Source of the DNA: Epiperipatus broadwayi
Lineage: Eukaryota > Onychophora > Udeonychophora > Euonychophora > Peripatidae
Assembly: GCA_028023455.1 (NCBI GenBank)
Contig: JAQFVV010006626.1
Span: 314,001-378,000, forward strand
Direction of reading: 5' to 3'
DNA length: 64,000 bases
Part shown: positions 1 to 11,786 of the stretch, piece after piece
How the letters are laid out: each line of letters starts with the position of its first letter
Numbering within the stretch: position 1 is the stretch's first letter
Translations under genes and position numbers: made by a program
The notes under the pieces: model-generated
What the model was told of the DNA's origin: nothing
Databases searched by the model: none
The model's input: only the letters and a program-made list of their open reading frames with translations

Positions 1-590
1 TAATATATTTCCCATCCTGAACAATTCTTTTAAATTCATTTTCACATACTAAACCAAATTTTCCTTTTTTCATTTGTTTCAATTTATCTAAGTCCCATCT
101 TGTGTATCTTTTCCCTCTTTTAATTCTTTTTAAACTCAGCTTTAATTTAGCCATCACCAAATTATGATCCGAATCTATACCAGCACCAGGCAAAGCATGT
201 GAAGCCTTAATAGCATTCTTATATCTATCCTGAATCAATATATAATCAATTTGATAACGTTCTTTGTTACCTGGAGCTTTCCATGTATACAATCTTCTAA
301 TATGATTTTTAAAACAAGTGTTTGCAATGACAAACCCATTCTCTTTACAAAATTGTACAAGTCGACTACCCCTTTCATTTCTTTTTCCAATACCATAATT
401 TCCAACAATTTTTCCTTCCCTACTTTTCCCCACAACAGCATTCCAATCCTCCAATAGCAATATACATGATTTTTTTCCTTCACATTGAATGCTTTCTTCT
501 ATCTTCTTATACATTTCATCAATTTCAATATCATCATGACTACTAGTTGGCATATAAACTTGTACAATTACCAAATCTCTAGGACTTGGC
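1..590 (-). pseudogene. RTE endonuclease, C-terminal part (second frame)
   Basis: This is the continuation of the endonuclease after the frameshift, open to the window edge. Visible motifs in order are VYMP, a DWNA box that replaces the usual DFNA but keeps the catalytic Asp and Asn, LYTWKAPG, YQIDYIL, and SDHNLV with the terminal catalytic Asp-His pair. Apart from the frameshift, every catalytic residue of the family that I can place is present. The 82-residue reading frame at 235-483 is an out-of-frame shadow of this region. RT would follow beyond the left edge. Confidence 0.75.
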
Positions 591-881
591 ATTTATTCTC
601 ATCACCATCAACATATTGTTAATACCATCAACCTTTGCCACACTATTCCATATTTTCTTCCTCACAGCAATGCCAACTCCATTAATTGACCTATCACCAC
701 CTGAATAAAACAACTTTACATCTCCACTACTTACTTCTCCATATCCCTCCCATCTCACTTCACTTAATCCCATAACATCAATATTATTCAAATGCAACTC
801 TCTTTTCAAATTCTCCATTTTCCCACCTCTCCTCAAAGATCTAACATTCCACGTTCCAATTCTCAGTGTATCCCCTCTCAA
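579..881 (-). pseudogene. RTE endonuclease, N-terminal part (first frame)
   Basis: This open segment starts MRGDTLRIG and carries the first endonuclease motifs: IGTWNVRSL with the metal-binding Asn, and GLSEVRWEG with the catalytic Glu. It ends at a TAG at 579-581. Reading continues in the next frame from about base 590, so one base has been gained or lost near 581-590. The product would nick DNA for target-primed reverse transcription. One frameshift in an otherwise open domain suggests a fairly young, inactive copy. Confidence 0.8.
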
Positions 882-3800
882 TGAATTATATTTATGAGGA
901 TTTCACAGGTTGATGACCTGAGTAGCCTCATGTCCACTCCTGCTGGGCAAGACACCAAAGTTATTCTTAACTAAGGTCTCAACACCAAACATAATGATTC
1001 CTGTAGACATACTCATAATAAAACAAGGGAATTATAAGACAAAGTGTTTTCCCATTGCCTTCTTTGCCCAGCAATAACCTCTATAATAGGCTTAGTGTGC
1101 TAGCCAAATCCCTTAAAATGAAAATCCAACTACCGCTTCCTCCTCATCATTGTCACCTGTAGTGATCTTCCGCTGATTTGGAAGAATGCCATTGCTGACC
1201 CAGCAACCAGCGGGGTGTTGACTTATTTAATGGCAGAAAACACTGGCCATTATACATCCACCATCATAGGAATTGTGGCATTTTATAGAAGTAAACACAC
1301 CATTGTCTCCTTCACCACTTCCTGATAGCGAATGTTGTCCCATTGTCAGCGACTGCTTATTTACAGTACTCTGCTTATTCGCAGCTAACCTTCATATCTG
1401 AAGGCCATACCCCTATCCGCAACATGGGAATGCTCTGGGTGGCAAAATTTATTTTAATATTTAATAACATTCTATTTAAATAACTTGGTTCCTAAATAAT
1501 TATAATTACATTTTGAAAACGTTTTATAAACCTACACACTATTTATACCTGTACTCAGTTTTGTATCTATTTTAATAAAAAGTAAAATATAATATCAATA
1601 TTTTATTCATACCCTACACTATAGCGATATGCAATTATTGCTTAAGTTATATTCTAAAATGAACACTCTATAAGAATTTATTATCAATAAATCTATTAGA
1701 TAATTTCACATTTTACATTATCCAACCACATTATACATAAAACATACCATAGGTTTCTACTTGATATTTATTGACTTACAAGTATTGGTATTATTCAACT
1801 ACTTAAATCTCCAACCAATTGATTATAAAAATGGATTTTATAACAATTAAACTATATATGATGATAATTGGCAGTTATCCAGGCCAAAGATAACATTATG
1901 TTATACTAATCAATAAAATGTATGATCTCCCCTTCAAAGAAATTTAAAAGTAATTAAGACAGATTATTCTGACTATTGAGAGAACAAAATCTATTAATAT
2001 TTTGTAACTGGACAAGATAAGCAAATAAATAATCAACTGTGAATTAATGAATTTATCTTTCCCAATAATATTGACTTGAATAAGTAAACAAATATTTAAA
2101 TGCAGTAACAAATATAAAATTTATACCTAATCGGATTTAATAATCATGTATAAAAATATACATATATCTAATTTTATTTCACTTACCAAGATGGGTTTGA
2201 TCTTGGATCAAACTTCAAGTACAAAAATTATCTTGCACATTCAAAAGAAAAGATAGATTACAAATTTTTAAATCAATTGTAAATTTATTAGTAAATAATA
2301 AAAAAATTATTATAGTAATAATAATAAAAAATATATAAAAAAAATAATAGCAAGCGATGCATGTAATAGACTAAAATAATAACCCCAAAAAATACAATCC
2401 TAGGTCTCTTTAATATATAAAAAATTGATAGTCTATTACGGTATAGAATCAATAAAAATAATAACATATATAAATGAAATTCCAAAAATGTGTTGTGTTA
2501 TGATGATAATACTATATAAAACTGAAGGAGAGATTTTGAATATCTTCCTGAAACAAATAGAATATACAACGATAAAAAAATGTAATCAAATAAAAATTGA
2601 TCTCTATTTATTTATTAATGTAATTTCTAAATAATTAAGCTAACATAAAGGGGAAAAACTCTATTATATTTAAACCCTTTTCTATATGAGTTAAATCTAA
2701 CATACATATTAAAATTTTAAGCACTGAAAACATCAGATCATATTAACATATTTCATCAGTAAGAACTTAAATAATGAGAACAAGAATGAATCTCTCTGGT
2801 TTTTTATAGTGTGAATTCTATAATACCATATATTGAAGCAGTCAAATCTGTTGCACATATTTTGCTTCACTGTCTAGTGATGTTTGGAACCTTAGTAATA
2901 AATTACTAGGGAGTGCAGGTATACATATGCGCATGATTATTTTACCTCTTGTTAGTTAAGCCTTATCCTCATTTAATAATATCAATTTAATTATAAAATA
3001 TATAAATTTCCATCATGGTAAATAATCGTGCATGTGTGTGAGTGTAACAGGTAAATGGCTATAATAATGTTATTTAATATGTTCAGGTTACATATATATT
3101 TTTATTCATGTATTATTTAATTTGAGAGAAAGTTCTAGAGAGTAACTGAAAATTGGAAAACAAAAGACGTGCCTTATTTTAATTTAAGAAAAGCTTTTGT
3201 TGGCAGAGATTTATTTTAAAAGATTTACATTATTTATCATTTATCCTGCAGGTCTATTTCCAACTCAAAATAGACTGAAACGATGCTCTCTCGAACTTAT
3301 ATCTCGTTCATATTTTAAAATCAAGGTATAACAGTTGACTATTAAAGGACATCCATGGATCATCAGAGGCAGTCTCAGTGGGTATAAATACAGCTAAACT
3401 TTCTATGTAAAATACTCTGCATTTGATTTTTGAAAGGTGATGTAGGACGAATCTATGTCACTCAAAATTTTAACATTATGAATAGTGAGTAAAAAAGAAA
3501 TTTGCTTCCCTAATCTTTCCAAGGTTAGATCCATGCTGCTGTACTTTTAAGCCATCGCCATGTGAATACTGCCAAAATGAACTCTTAAATAAACTATGAA
3601 AGGATACCATCCACTATTTTCCCAAAAATCTGCCTTATTGACTGTATTTCTCCAAAATGATATCAACATACGCATATACGGCCATCAAGTCATCAAACAA
3701 CTAAGAGTAATTCTTTGCCGCAATGTGAACTCTAAAACCTCCATCTAAATGTTTTTAATATTCTTAAAAATGTAAATTTTTAACCTCCAACTATGTAAAG

Positions 3801-3987
3801 TTAGTTTCATTTAAATTGTATCTATATAAAACTACCATTTATGTAATCTCTCTGTTATTTAAAATGTAATCTGCCTAACTTCTCAATTGGTAATATAAAG
3901 CTGATTATTAACTGCTTAAAATAATGACTTTCTTTTAGCATGAATCTATAATTTTTATTATTTTAACTCGATTGCTGGGTTTCACTC

Positions 3988-4057
3988 TTGTTGTCCTATT
4001 ATTTTTAAATATGGCAACTTTTTTGTTGTCCTATTATTTTTAAATATGGCAACTTTT
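3988..4057. repeat. Perfect 35-bp tandem duplication
   Basis: A 35-bp unit beginning TTGTTGTCCTATT occurs twice in direct succession with no differences (3988-4022 and 4023-4057). This looks like a recent slippage or repair duplication with no element around it. Confidence 0.95.
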
Positions 4058-4564
4058 ATTTGATTTTATGTTAATCATACATACTTTAATATGCTAATAA
4101 TTCAACCTGGTGAACTGATCTTGTCTCATTTTACTATTCCACCATTTTGGAATCTTAAATCAGTAAATGTAAGCTTCCTTACTAAATTCTAAAGTTCGCC
4201 CAGTTGAAGAATATTCTTAAAATGTTTTTTTTATTTTCATGATATACTGTCTGTTATCATTTAAAAGATATCATTTACTATTATTTTAACACTATTGATT
4301 TAGAAAATTTAGTATTGTGTAAATTAAAGTTCATGACCTTACCTTTAGCTAGTAATCTATTATTTGATTAGCCCGCCATCTAACAATGATTTTAATTAAA
4401 TCATTTTCTTCTCAAATGTATTGATATTTGTTTAATGAAGGGAGTTATATACTCTACTTTTTATAATTGATGTTCTAACTAGTATCTTAGGAAAATTATG
4501 TGCCATTAATGATGACTTATATCATATCATGTCATTATGCTAGATTTGATTACTTTCTAAGGCC

Positions 4565-4957
4565 TTAATAAATCAGTGTCACTACAGACCTGAAATCCTC
4601 GGCATTGCTTATTGATGATAACATACATAAATCTACATGTTGCTTTGTCAAACTTTCCTTTGTTACCAGATTATTTAAGGTACATTTCTCTGTGGAGTGT
4701 GGAGGCCCCGACTCTGAAGGTTGTGCTTGGGTGTAGCTAGGCTCTATATGGGTTAACATTCAGAATCCACAAAACCATAATATCCTGCCATCCACATCCT
4801 TGGTGAGCTCATATATTTTCGCTATAAAGTTGATGAAGCTTCTCGTCCTTCCTGACGTTATCATTCGGTCTGCACACAGTAATTTATATTTTATCGTACC
4901 CTCTATTAGTCTGTAAGTCATAATGCTATGATCTCTTAAGCCATCCCAAGCTATCAT
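4565..4957 (-). other. Coding-like stretch, one in-frame stop, unidentified
   Basis: Two reading frames of 65 and 64 residues lie end to end in the same minus-strand frame, separated by a single TGA. The segment is richer in G+C than its surroundings and its residue composition looks protein-like (for example WDGLRDHSIMTY and TKDVDGRILWFCGF). I cannot assign a family. It could be a decayed transposase, a processed pseudogene or chance. Confidence 0.25.
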
Positions 4958-7307
4958 TTTATCACATTAATTTAGTTAACAATGTCACATGTTAAAGCAT
5001 ACTTAAACTGTCCGTCTTCTCGTTAAACAGTCCTTAATTACGTTGAGAAATCTAATAAATCCTATAAAAGTCAAATCATATGACCAAATGTGAAGATAAA
5101 TGTGCTTTTTTCAATTCAAATGTAAATTGTAAATATGGAATACATTTTATAATTTAAAACATAATTAATCTGCAGTTAATATAATTGCGATAAAACCCAC
5201 TTATAATTATTTGAAATTTGTTAGATTATTTGTTATTTAAAATATCATAGCATTCAGAATATAAGCCTCATAAACTTGATATGTTTTATTAGCATATTAA
5301 GCCACATCATTTTGATTAATTACTGATTTCATTAATACTTGTACTTGGTATCTGCATATCCATTAATCCTTAAGTTATGTTGCTTAGGTCAGTATGAAAT
5401 GTGCAAATAAATATTAATCATGTGAAACCCAGAGAGCATTCATTATGTTTAAACAGATTCATGAGGTATATAATCCTTTATATCCATTTTGTTTATATAC
5501 AAATTTAACCATATCATTAATATTATTATTAATAAATTAATCATTAATAATCTATTCTTTGGATATTTTATTCATTCATGCATGCACATCTGTTTTTATA
5601 TTGCATCATCCTTTAGTTAATCCTTAGATCTCATGCTTCTCTGTGATGCTCTGTGATGGGAATTGTTAGAAATTTCATTTGCTATTGTCATAAGTGTTGT
5701 TCGTAATGTTATAGATTTGGGAAATAGGCAATAGGGCAGGGTTCATGATTATTCCTGACTTATGTATCTCACATATGATTGAACTCTAGGTACTTTTGCC
5801 TATATGCTAGCTCTTGTTAGACGAACATACAATTCTGACTGGTACAATATATACTATTTATCTATGTTTTTAAAATGAAATATAAACAAAATCCTCCTTT
5901 TCTTTTAACAATATATATAGACAAAAGTGAAAGTCTGTCCATTTTCACTCACTAGTCCATTGAGCTTCTGGTTCCTGTTTTCTGATTCTAATGCATAGAG
6001 ATGATTTTTCTTTAAGTAGAAAAAATGAGCATGAATGATAACTATTGTGAGTTTGAATCCAATTACTCTCAGAATTTAAATTGTGATATTTCTTTTAAGC
6101 ATATAAATGTATCCAAATGTTTAAAACAATAGGTATTTAACCATTGCAAAATCACACATCACTTGTTTTATTTTCCTTTTCCATTGGTAATCATGTATAA
6201 ATAAATTTTTTTTTTCATTGACAAAAATGCAGCCATATCCAAATGAATAATAAGTGCTAACTTTTCTTTCCAGATAAAGAAAGTGAATTTTAGATTGCTC
6301 ACATGAGTTAAATTAATCAATCTTGTGAAATCAATTGATCTGAAATATAATATTCATATATACATAATTAGGGTTTGCATTCATCATGAATAAATAGATG
6401 GAATTCTAGATTTTTTGACAATATTTGTTTTCTTTATAGTCAATTTTCAAATTTTGATGGTTTTGTTTTGTTGTTCTACATTTTGTCATATCCCCAGGAA
6501 TTTCATCAATAACCTGGCCCCAATTAAATGGGGAGATAATTAAATTTTTTATTCTTTCATTGTTTTAGAAATTAATCACTTAAACAATAAAATTTGATAC
6601 AATTTTTAAAGACAGATATAAATATATCCATTCTAGGCAATGATAAAATTACAAGAACTCAAATAATAGTGTCTCAGTTCTATTTATAAGATACTCTTGA
6701 TTATGCTACTGTTGTCATGTTGACTGTTAAAAATCACTCCAATTTCACTCAATGTTGTAAAAATTGTTCAAGAAAATTTGTCTCCAATTAACAAGTGAAA
6801 TGGAGATTTTAAAATATTTGGATACAGCAAAAATAAAATCCTGATTTTTACCAGTTCAATATTATTTTTCATTTTAAACCAAAATAAAAAGTTCATATCA
6901 CAATTTTAATACATTTTAATGAATATAAATTATTTTATGTATGTTTTTAAAAATAATTTCCCCCTAAATTAATTTATAAACATATAGAAAACAAAAATTC
7001 ATTTAATTTTGTAATATGTGTTACTATGGTGATTGTAATAACAGAAATTTAAATATGTAACAGTAATAATGTTGACTTTATTCAAAAGATCTTTATTCCT
7101 GTTTAGTTTTTTTTTCTGAAATTGATGAGAACAGATTTATGATTTGATGCTATATTTTCAAGTGTTTGGTTGCCATGGTTATCTAGTTAACATTATATTT
7201 CAAGACCTCCATTATCCATAGATCAAGTGAAATAAAAATTAAACAAAATCAATCAATTTCTTTTTTTGTCTTAAATACTGTGATGTATAGCATTAATCTG
7301 GCTACTT

Positions 7308-7423
<116 letters not shown>

Positions 7424-7521
7424 AAATCAAACTTGCCTAACACTATAGTAGCAAAAATAAAAATTCCAAAACCATTAAACAATACAATACTAGATTAAAT
7501 TCAAAATTTTACCAAAATCCT

Positions 7522-7566
7522 TAAACAACCATGGCTTCATCTACTACAAGTAGACCTTCTCAAGTG
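7522..7566 (-). ncRNA. Hammerhead-like fold, PLE-B 3' UTR
   Basis: On the minus strand the order is UUGAGAAG, a perfect stem UCUACU/AGUAGA with loop UGU, then UGAAGCC-AU-GGUU. This matches a hammerhead layout with core box UUGANAA in place of CUGANGA. GAAA is GAAG here, so this copy is probably inactive. Confidence 0.35.
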
Positions 7567-7585
7567 AAAACAATCTAAAGAAAAT

Positions 7586-7589
<4 letters not shown>

Positions 7590-7631
<42 letters not shown>
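7590..7631. repeat. (TA)n microsatellite between inverted PLE-B ends
   Basis: About 40 bp of AT dinucleotides at the centre of the inverted PLE-B structure. Confidence 0.95.
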
Positions 7632-7633
<2 letters not shown>

Positions 7634-7754
7634 AACAAACAAACCTCAATTTTATAAAGACTTCTTTTGATATTAAGGGAAGGTGGAGTTTGAAATGAAT
7701 TATGGAAAGGTTTGTTTGTGTGTATATATATATGTTATTTTCTTTAGATTGATT

Positions 7755-7799
7755 TCACTTGAGAAGGTCTATTTGTAGTAGATGAAACCATGGCTGTGT
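7755..7799 (+). ncRNA. Hammerhead-like fold, PLE-B 3' UTR (second copy)
   Basis: Plus strand: UUGAGAAGG, stem UCUAUU/AGUAGA, then UGAAACC-AU-GG. GAAA is intact, but the expected U before the cleavage base is C here. It is probably decayed, yet the core positions agree with the other PLE copies. Confidence 0.35.
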
Positions 7800-7853
7800 A
7801 AGGATTTTGGTAAAATTTTGAATTTAATCTAGACTTGTATTGTTTAATGGTTT

Positions 7854-7857
<4 letters not shown>

Positions 7858-7888
<31 letters not shown>

Positions 7889-7897
7889 ATTACAAGC

Positions 7898-7951
<54 letters not shown>
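7858..7951. repeat. Two (TA)n tracts split by AAACATTACAAGCAT
   Basis: (TA)n at about 7858-7884 and 7900-7951 are separated by the 15-mer AAACATTACAAGCAT. The same 15-mer recurs at 7952-7966 as the extreme 3' terminus of PLE-A. This looks like a PLE-A terminal stub next to a second insertion in the same microsatellite. Confidence 0.8.
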
Positions 7952-7954
<3 letters not shown>

Positions 7955-7988
7955 ATTACAAGCATAAAGCTAAACTAGTCAATATAAA

Positions 7989-8056
7989 ATCAAAACTACC
8001 CCAAATCTAAAATTAAACCAGACCATCATAAAAATAATATTAAAACACAACCTAAG
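7989..8056 (-). repeat. PLE-A copy 1 terminal inverted repeat, left
   Basis: 68 bp beginning ATCAAAACTACCCC, the reverse complement of 10191-10258 with about two differences. It is the distal part of the 3' UTR. Confidence 0.9.
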
Positions 8057-8088
8057 ATTTCACTGCTACAAGCAGACTTCTCAAGTGT
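8045..8088 (-). ncRNA. Hammerhead-like ribozyme fold, PLE-A copy 1
   Basis: 44 nt on the minus strand. Stem I is ACAC/GUGU, box 1 is UUGAGAA, stem II is CUGCU/AGCAG with loop UGU, then GAAA, stem III with loop UUA, and U at the cleavage base. Stem III carries one U-G change here (GAAAUC). C3 and G8 of the standard core are U and A together, which would keep that base pair. Self-cleavage is unproven. Confidence 0.45.
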
Positions 8089-8127
8089 AAAGAACTACAA
8101 AAAAAAAACCACACATTATATATACTA

Positions 8128-8440
8128 TTAAAAACTACCCACAAATCCATTCACTTCCCATCCACCCTTAATATTAAAAGAACTCTTAAATAAGTTAATT
8201 GCTTCAGAATAATAAATTTTCAATAATAAAGACTCTTTAATTCTTCTTTTGATTTCATTTCTCTCAAAGAAGACAACCTTAGCTTCATCAAAATCAATAG
8301 TGTGGCCTGTATCTTTTTCATGGACATACAAAGCAGAACTAAGATATCTATTTTTAACTCTACTTTTATGAACCTTTATTCTTTCATTTAAACTCAAACT
8401 ACTTTGACCTATGTAAACCTTCTTACAAAAATAAACAAGG
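8128..8440 (-). pseudogene. PLE-A copy 1 GIY-YIG endonuclease domain
   Basis: C-terminal endonuclease of the PLE polyprotein, displaced by one base from the RT frame. The run at 8427-8431 has five A where the two sister copies have four. Visible motifs are FCKKVYIGQS (second half of GIY-YIG), the Arg and His of LNERIKVHKSR, DTGHTIDFDEAK, and FFERNEIKRRIKES with the catalytic Glu. The domain would nick target DNA to prime reverse transcription. It ends at GSF-stop, the same terminus as copies 2 and 3. Confidence 0.85.
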
Positions 8441-10177
8441 AATAAAATATACCACACCAGGAATAGTCTTTCTATCAAAAACTTCTTTTGTATTATTTAA
8501 TAAATTATTCAATGTAACACCCCTTTTCCAAGCAATTTTCTTATTTCCAAACAATTTACTATTTCTACACACAATTCTATAAGAAGACAATTTAAATGGC
8601 AAAGAAATAAAATCATATTTTTCTTTAACCTTTACATCCTTACAAATATTACTATTAAATAAAATACTTTTAACAAATTTATCAGAGTATCCAACACTCA
8701 AATAATCTTTATAAAATTGATATTTCTGAAACAAAGCTACCCCACTAGAATTATTTAATTTAATATTCATATGACAATAATTCCTTAAAGCAGCTACTTT
8801 ATGAGATACAGACTGATAGCTATCAGGTTTAATTATAGATCTTAATTCTTTACTTTTAACTAAATGACTGCACAATAAACAATTAGTTTCTATATTTCTA
8901 ATCACCAAAAGATCTAAAAATTTTAACTTACCAAAATATAAGCCCCCTCCTTCTAACACAAATTTTATAGAAGGATCAAAACAATTAAACTCATTTACAA
9001 ATTCCTTCAATTTATCATTCTCAACTACAAATAAACAATCATCAACATATCTGACAAATAATTTTACATATAAACAATTCTTTTTAATAATAATTTCCTC
9101 TTCCATAAAACTAATATAAACTGAACATACTAAAGGAGAAATAATATAACCTATTACCCACCCTTCCTTAATCTTATAAAAATTACCTCTATAAGTAAAA
9201 TACATAGAATCTTCCAATAACAAAAGCAAATCTTTAATTACCTTAATTTTATTTTTTGATAAAGAACTTTTCTTAATCAATACAGACAAAAGAACATTAA
9301 TACTGCTTAACCTATTAACAGACTGATACATATTTTCAATATCTAAACTTCCAAGTACCCAATTACTTTCCATTTTAAAATTATTAATCTTATCAAAAGC
9401 TTCAAAAGAAGAAGAAACTGTGTACTGACCAAAATCAACAAATTGTTTTAAAAAATTATTCAAGAATCTAGAAATACCCTCTACAACACTACCTGTAAAA
9501 TCAAAAATAAATCTTAAAGGAAAACCATCTTTATGAGTTTTAATATTCACAAACATCTTAGCTGATGTAAAATCATTAGGATAGCATTTTAAATAATCTA
9601 CTCTATTAAAAATTTTTAAATTAACCATTTTCTTCATAATATCTATCAATTTTCTTTTAATCAAATTACCTGGATTTTTATCTAACAACATATATTTACC
9701 ATTATTCAATTCTCTATCCATTTTCTCTTTGAAATCATCTCCTTTCATAATAACAAACCTACCAGCTTTGTCTTCACGAGAAATGATTACATCATTAGCA
9801 ATTAACCTATTTTTAAGATGTTTAATCTCAGCAGGATTAATAAAAAATTTTTCTTTCCTTTTTAAACTTTTATTCAAAATCGATTGAATACCAACTTTCT
9901 GCTCATCACTCAAATTACTAGATTCAATAGACAAAATTGTATCAAAAACTATATTTTTTGAATGAAAAGGAACAAAATTAGGGCCTTTACCAAGAATATC
10001 TAATTCTCTATCATTTAATTTCAAATCCGTAAGATTAACAACTCTATCCTCAGAAACCTTATTCTCATATCCTTTATCACTACAATAAACTTTATTAACT
10101 TTCCCAAACAACCACTTTAATTTTCTTTCATATTTTTTACAATAGAAATTTGACCTATTCTGTCTAAATTGTCTCAT
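8423..10177 (-). CDS. PLE-A copy 1 reverse transcriptase
   Basis: Open frame for the PLE reverse transcriptase, about 585 codons from the Met at 10175-10177 (MRQFRQNRSN). The frame is open further upstream to 10288, but that stretch is the inverted terminal repeat, so I prefer the internal Met. Motifs in order: an NAD(K/A)GRFVIM-like block (SREDKAGRFVIM), the NIKTHKDGFPLRFI block, motif A GSLDIENMY with catalytic Asp at 9341-9343, motif B GWVIGYIISPL, and motif C YVDD at 9038-9049. The frame runs into VVYFIPC, the start of GIY-YIG, and then stops at the extra A near 8427-8431. Sister copies read through into the endonuclease. It copies PLE RNA at nicked chromosomal ends. Confidence 0.92.
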   Translation of the reverse strand: MRQFRQNRSNFYCKKYERKLKWLFGKVNKVYCSDKGYENKVSEDRVVNLTDLKLNDRELDILGKGPNFVPFHSKNIVFDTILSIESSNLSDEQKVGIQSILNKSLKRKEKFFINPAEIKHLKNRLIANDVIISREDKAGRFVIMKGDDFKEKMDRELNNGKYMLLDKNPGNLIKRKLIDIMKKMVNLKIFNRVDYLKCYPNDFTSAKMFVNIKTHKDGFPLRFIFDFTGSVVEGISRFLNNFLKQFVDFGQYTVSSSFEAFDKINNFKMESNWVLGSLDIENMYQSVNRLSSINVLLSVLIKKSSLSKNKIKVIKDLLLLLEDSMYFTYRGNFYKIKEGWVIGYIISPLVCSVYISFMEEEIIIKKNCLYVKLFVRYVDDCLFVVENDKLKEFVNEFNCFDPSIKFVLEGGGLYFGKLKFLDLLVIRNIETNCLLCSHLVKSKELRSIIKPDSYQSVSHKVAALRNYCHMNIKLNNSSGVALFQKYQFYKDYLSVGYSDKFVKSILFNSNICKDVKVKEKYDFISLPFKLSSYRIVCRNSKLFGNKKIAWKRGVTLNNLLNNTKEVFDRKTIPGVVYFIPCLFL

Positions 10178-10190
10178 AAAAAAATTCAAC

Positions 10191-10258
10191 CTTAGGTTGT
10201 GTTTTAATATTATTTTTATGCTGGTCTGGTTTAATTTTAGATTTGGGGTAGTTTTGAT
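10191..10258 (+). repeat. PLE-A copy 1 terminal inverted repeat, right
   Basis: Inverted 3'-end fragment upstream of the main copy, ending at TTTTGAT next to a short (TA)n. Its inner edge falls in the loop of hammerhead stem III (CC-TTA-GG). Confidence 0.9.
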
Positions 10259-11289
10259 ATATATATATGTTAAAACGAAGATTTGCACGGGTTAAATATA
10301 TAAAATATATGATATACAAATATATGTATTTTATATATATATATATATTATGATTGGTATTTGATATCTCTGTAATATAATAATACAGATAATTTCAAAA
10401 TTTTTATTGGTGTATTATAAAGATAATACTATTTAAGTTTCATACTTTGTAAAGCAAAATTTTACAGTTCCAAAATTTCAACCTATCTATTTGTAATTTT
10501 TTAAGGTCTCATATCAATTTTAAAAATTGCTGTTTCCTATTTAATTTTGAAAGTACACATCCACAAAGTTAACTTGTAAACAGGTAAATAAATTAGTTGA
10601 AGTAAGATTAATAAATTAATAACTATATTAGTTTATACATAATGTTAAAATGAGTTATAGTAGTGACAAACTTTTAATATAATATTTGAATGTATATGTG
10701 CATGGACAAATGCTTATTTATGTTTCTCTGATATATTTTAAGTTTAAGGGACTTCTATTTCAAAGATTTAAGTAAGTTATTATTTTGTAAATGGTATCCA
10801 TATGAGAACAATAATAAATGAGTACAATAACAATGATTTATTTTAATATAAGTAATTTGAATATTTATTCTAACATTATAATTTGTATATTTAACTTTAT
10901 TTAAACAGAATATTTTTAGTTTCAAATAGTTTACAAATATTGTTTTATATTTTAAAATAATTTCATTATAATGGACACTATATTGTTCTTCAAAGACTTT
11001 ATTGTCATTTGTCAATATGTTTGTGACTATAGAAACTGTACAATATTTTGTGTAAAATTAGAGTTAAAAAATTTGTGTGAAGATGACAATGAAATTAGAC
11101 ATATGATAAAAAATTTAGAAACATATATGCATGAGAAGAATCTCTCTTTTATTGCTAGTCATTTGAAAAGTAAAGTGTACTGAGAAAATATTTAAATTTA
11201 TCCATAATCATCATTATTTAATATTAAATACGCTTAACGTATATAGTGAAATTAAATTCAACGATTATATTAATATTTCTTAAGGCTAA
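10259..11289. other. AT-rich DNA without recognisable genes
   Basis: A short (TA)n near 10320-10350, then AT-rich sequence. The short reading frames at 10755-11183 lie on both strands over the same bases, lack motifs and look like chance. Confidence 0.6.
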
Positions 11290-11360
11290 GCGCTTTCAGA
11301 GCTTACACTCATATTCATAGCCTTTAAACGTAGTAATTTATGCAAATCTATGCAAGCTAT

Positions 11361-11786
11361 TTATATTGTCCATCTCTTTGAAATGGAAAAGCATGTGTCT
11401 CTCCTGTTTATTGCTTTCAAATCTCTTGATATATACAATGCTTCTTTCACCTTCCTTTTGATGTCACTTCTTTCCGTTGCAATTATTCTAGCATTTGCAG
11501 GTTCAAACTCATGATTAGCCTCTTTTTGGTGGTCCACAAATACTGAGCTGCATTCGTTTGTTCTTAATACTCTTTTGTATAAGTATTTATGCTGAACCAC
11601 TCTGTTGTTTATAGTGGCCCGAGTCTCACCATAGTATACTGCGCCGCAGTTTGCCTGAGGGCATGCCAACTTATACACCACATGTGGTGTTGATTGTAGG
11701 TCAATCATCATTATTGTTTTTGAAGATGAAGGAGTAGGATTTTTATAAATATTTTTTTCCTTTGGATAAATGTATTTTATTAACAA
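11361..11786 (-). pseudogene. PLE family C, GIY-YIG endonuclease fragment
   Basis: A 141-residue open frame covering most of a PLE-type GIY-YIG domain. It shows HVVYKLAC with a Cys pair (CPQANC), AVYYGETRATINNR with the second Tyr and the Arg, then ATERSDIKRKVKEAL with the catalytic Glu region, ending CFSISKRWTI-stop. It is clearly different from families A and B. No reverse transcriptase is recognisable upstream (11787-12500), so the copy is 5'-truncated. The 3' UTR (about 11290-11360) resembles the second family C copy at 14.95-15.13 kb. Confidence 0.8.

Larger units (their letters stand above)
1..1441 (-). mobile_element. RTE-like LINE, 5' end, runs off the left edge
   Basis: Minus-strand non-LTR retrotransposon. 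The portion inside the window holds a GC-richer 5' region (about 882-1441) followed by an apurinic/apyrimidinic-type endonuclease (EN) coding region (1-881). The reverse transcriptase would lie left of base 1 and is not visible. The endonuclease signature and the 'IGTWNVRSL' opening are typical of RTE-clade LINEs. The 5' boundary is a guess, placed where base composition falls back to AT-rich near 1441. No target-site duplication can be tested because the 3' end is missing. Confidence 0.8.
7952..10258 (-). mobile_element. Penelope-like element, family A, copy 1 (nearly complete)
   Basis: Minus-strand PLE of about 2.3 kb. It runs from a 68-bp inverted copy of its own 3' end (10191-10258) through one reverse transcriptase plus GIY-YIG reading frame to a 3' UTR with a hammerhead-like fold, ending in (TA)n at the left. 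The long 3' terminus (7952-7988) is present only on the main copy's 3' side; the inverted partner ends shorter, at TTTTGAT. The same asymmetry recurs in the 29.8-32.8 kb composite. One A insertion in the coding region breaks the frame, but the copy otherwise looks intact. Confidence 0.9.

Noticed and set aside
235-483. 82-codon minus-strand frame
   Set aside because: The RTE endonuclease motifs (LYTWKAPG, SDHNLV) lie in another frame of the same strand; this is a shadow.
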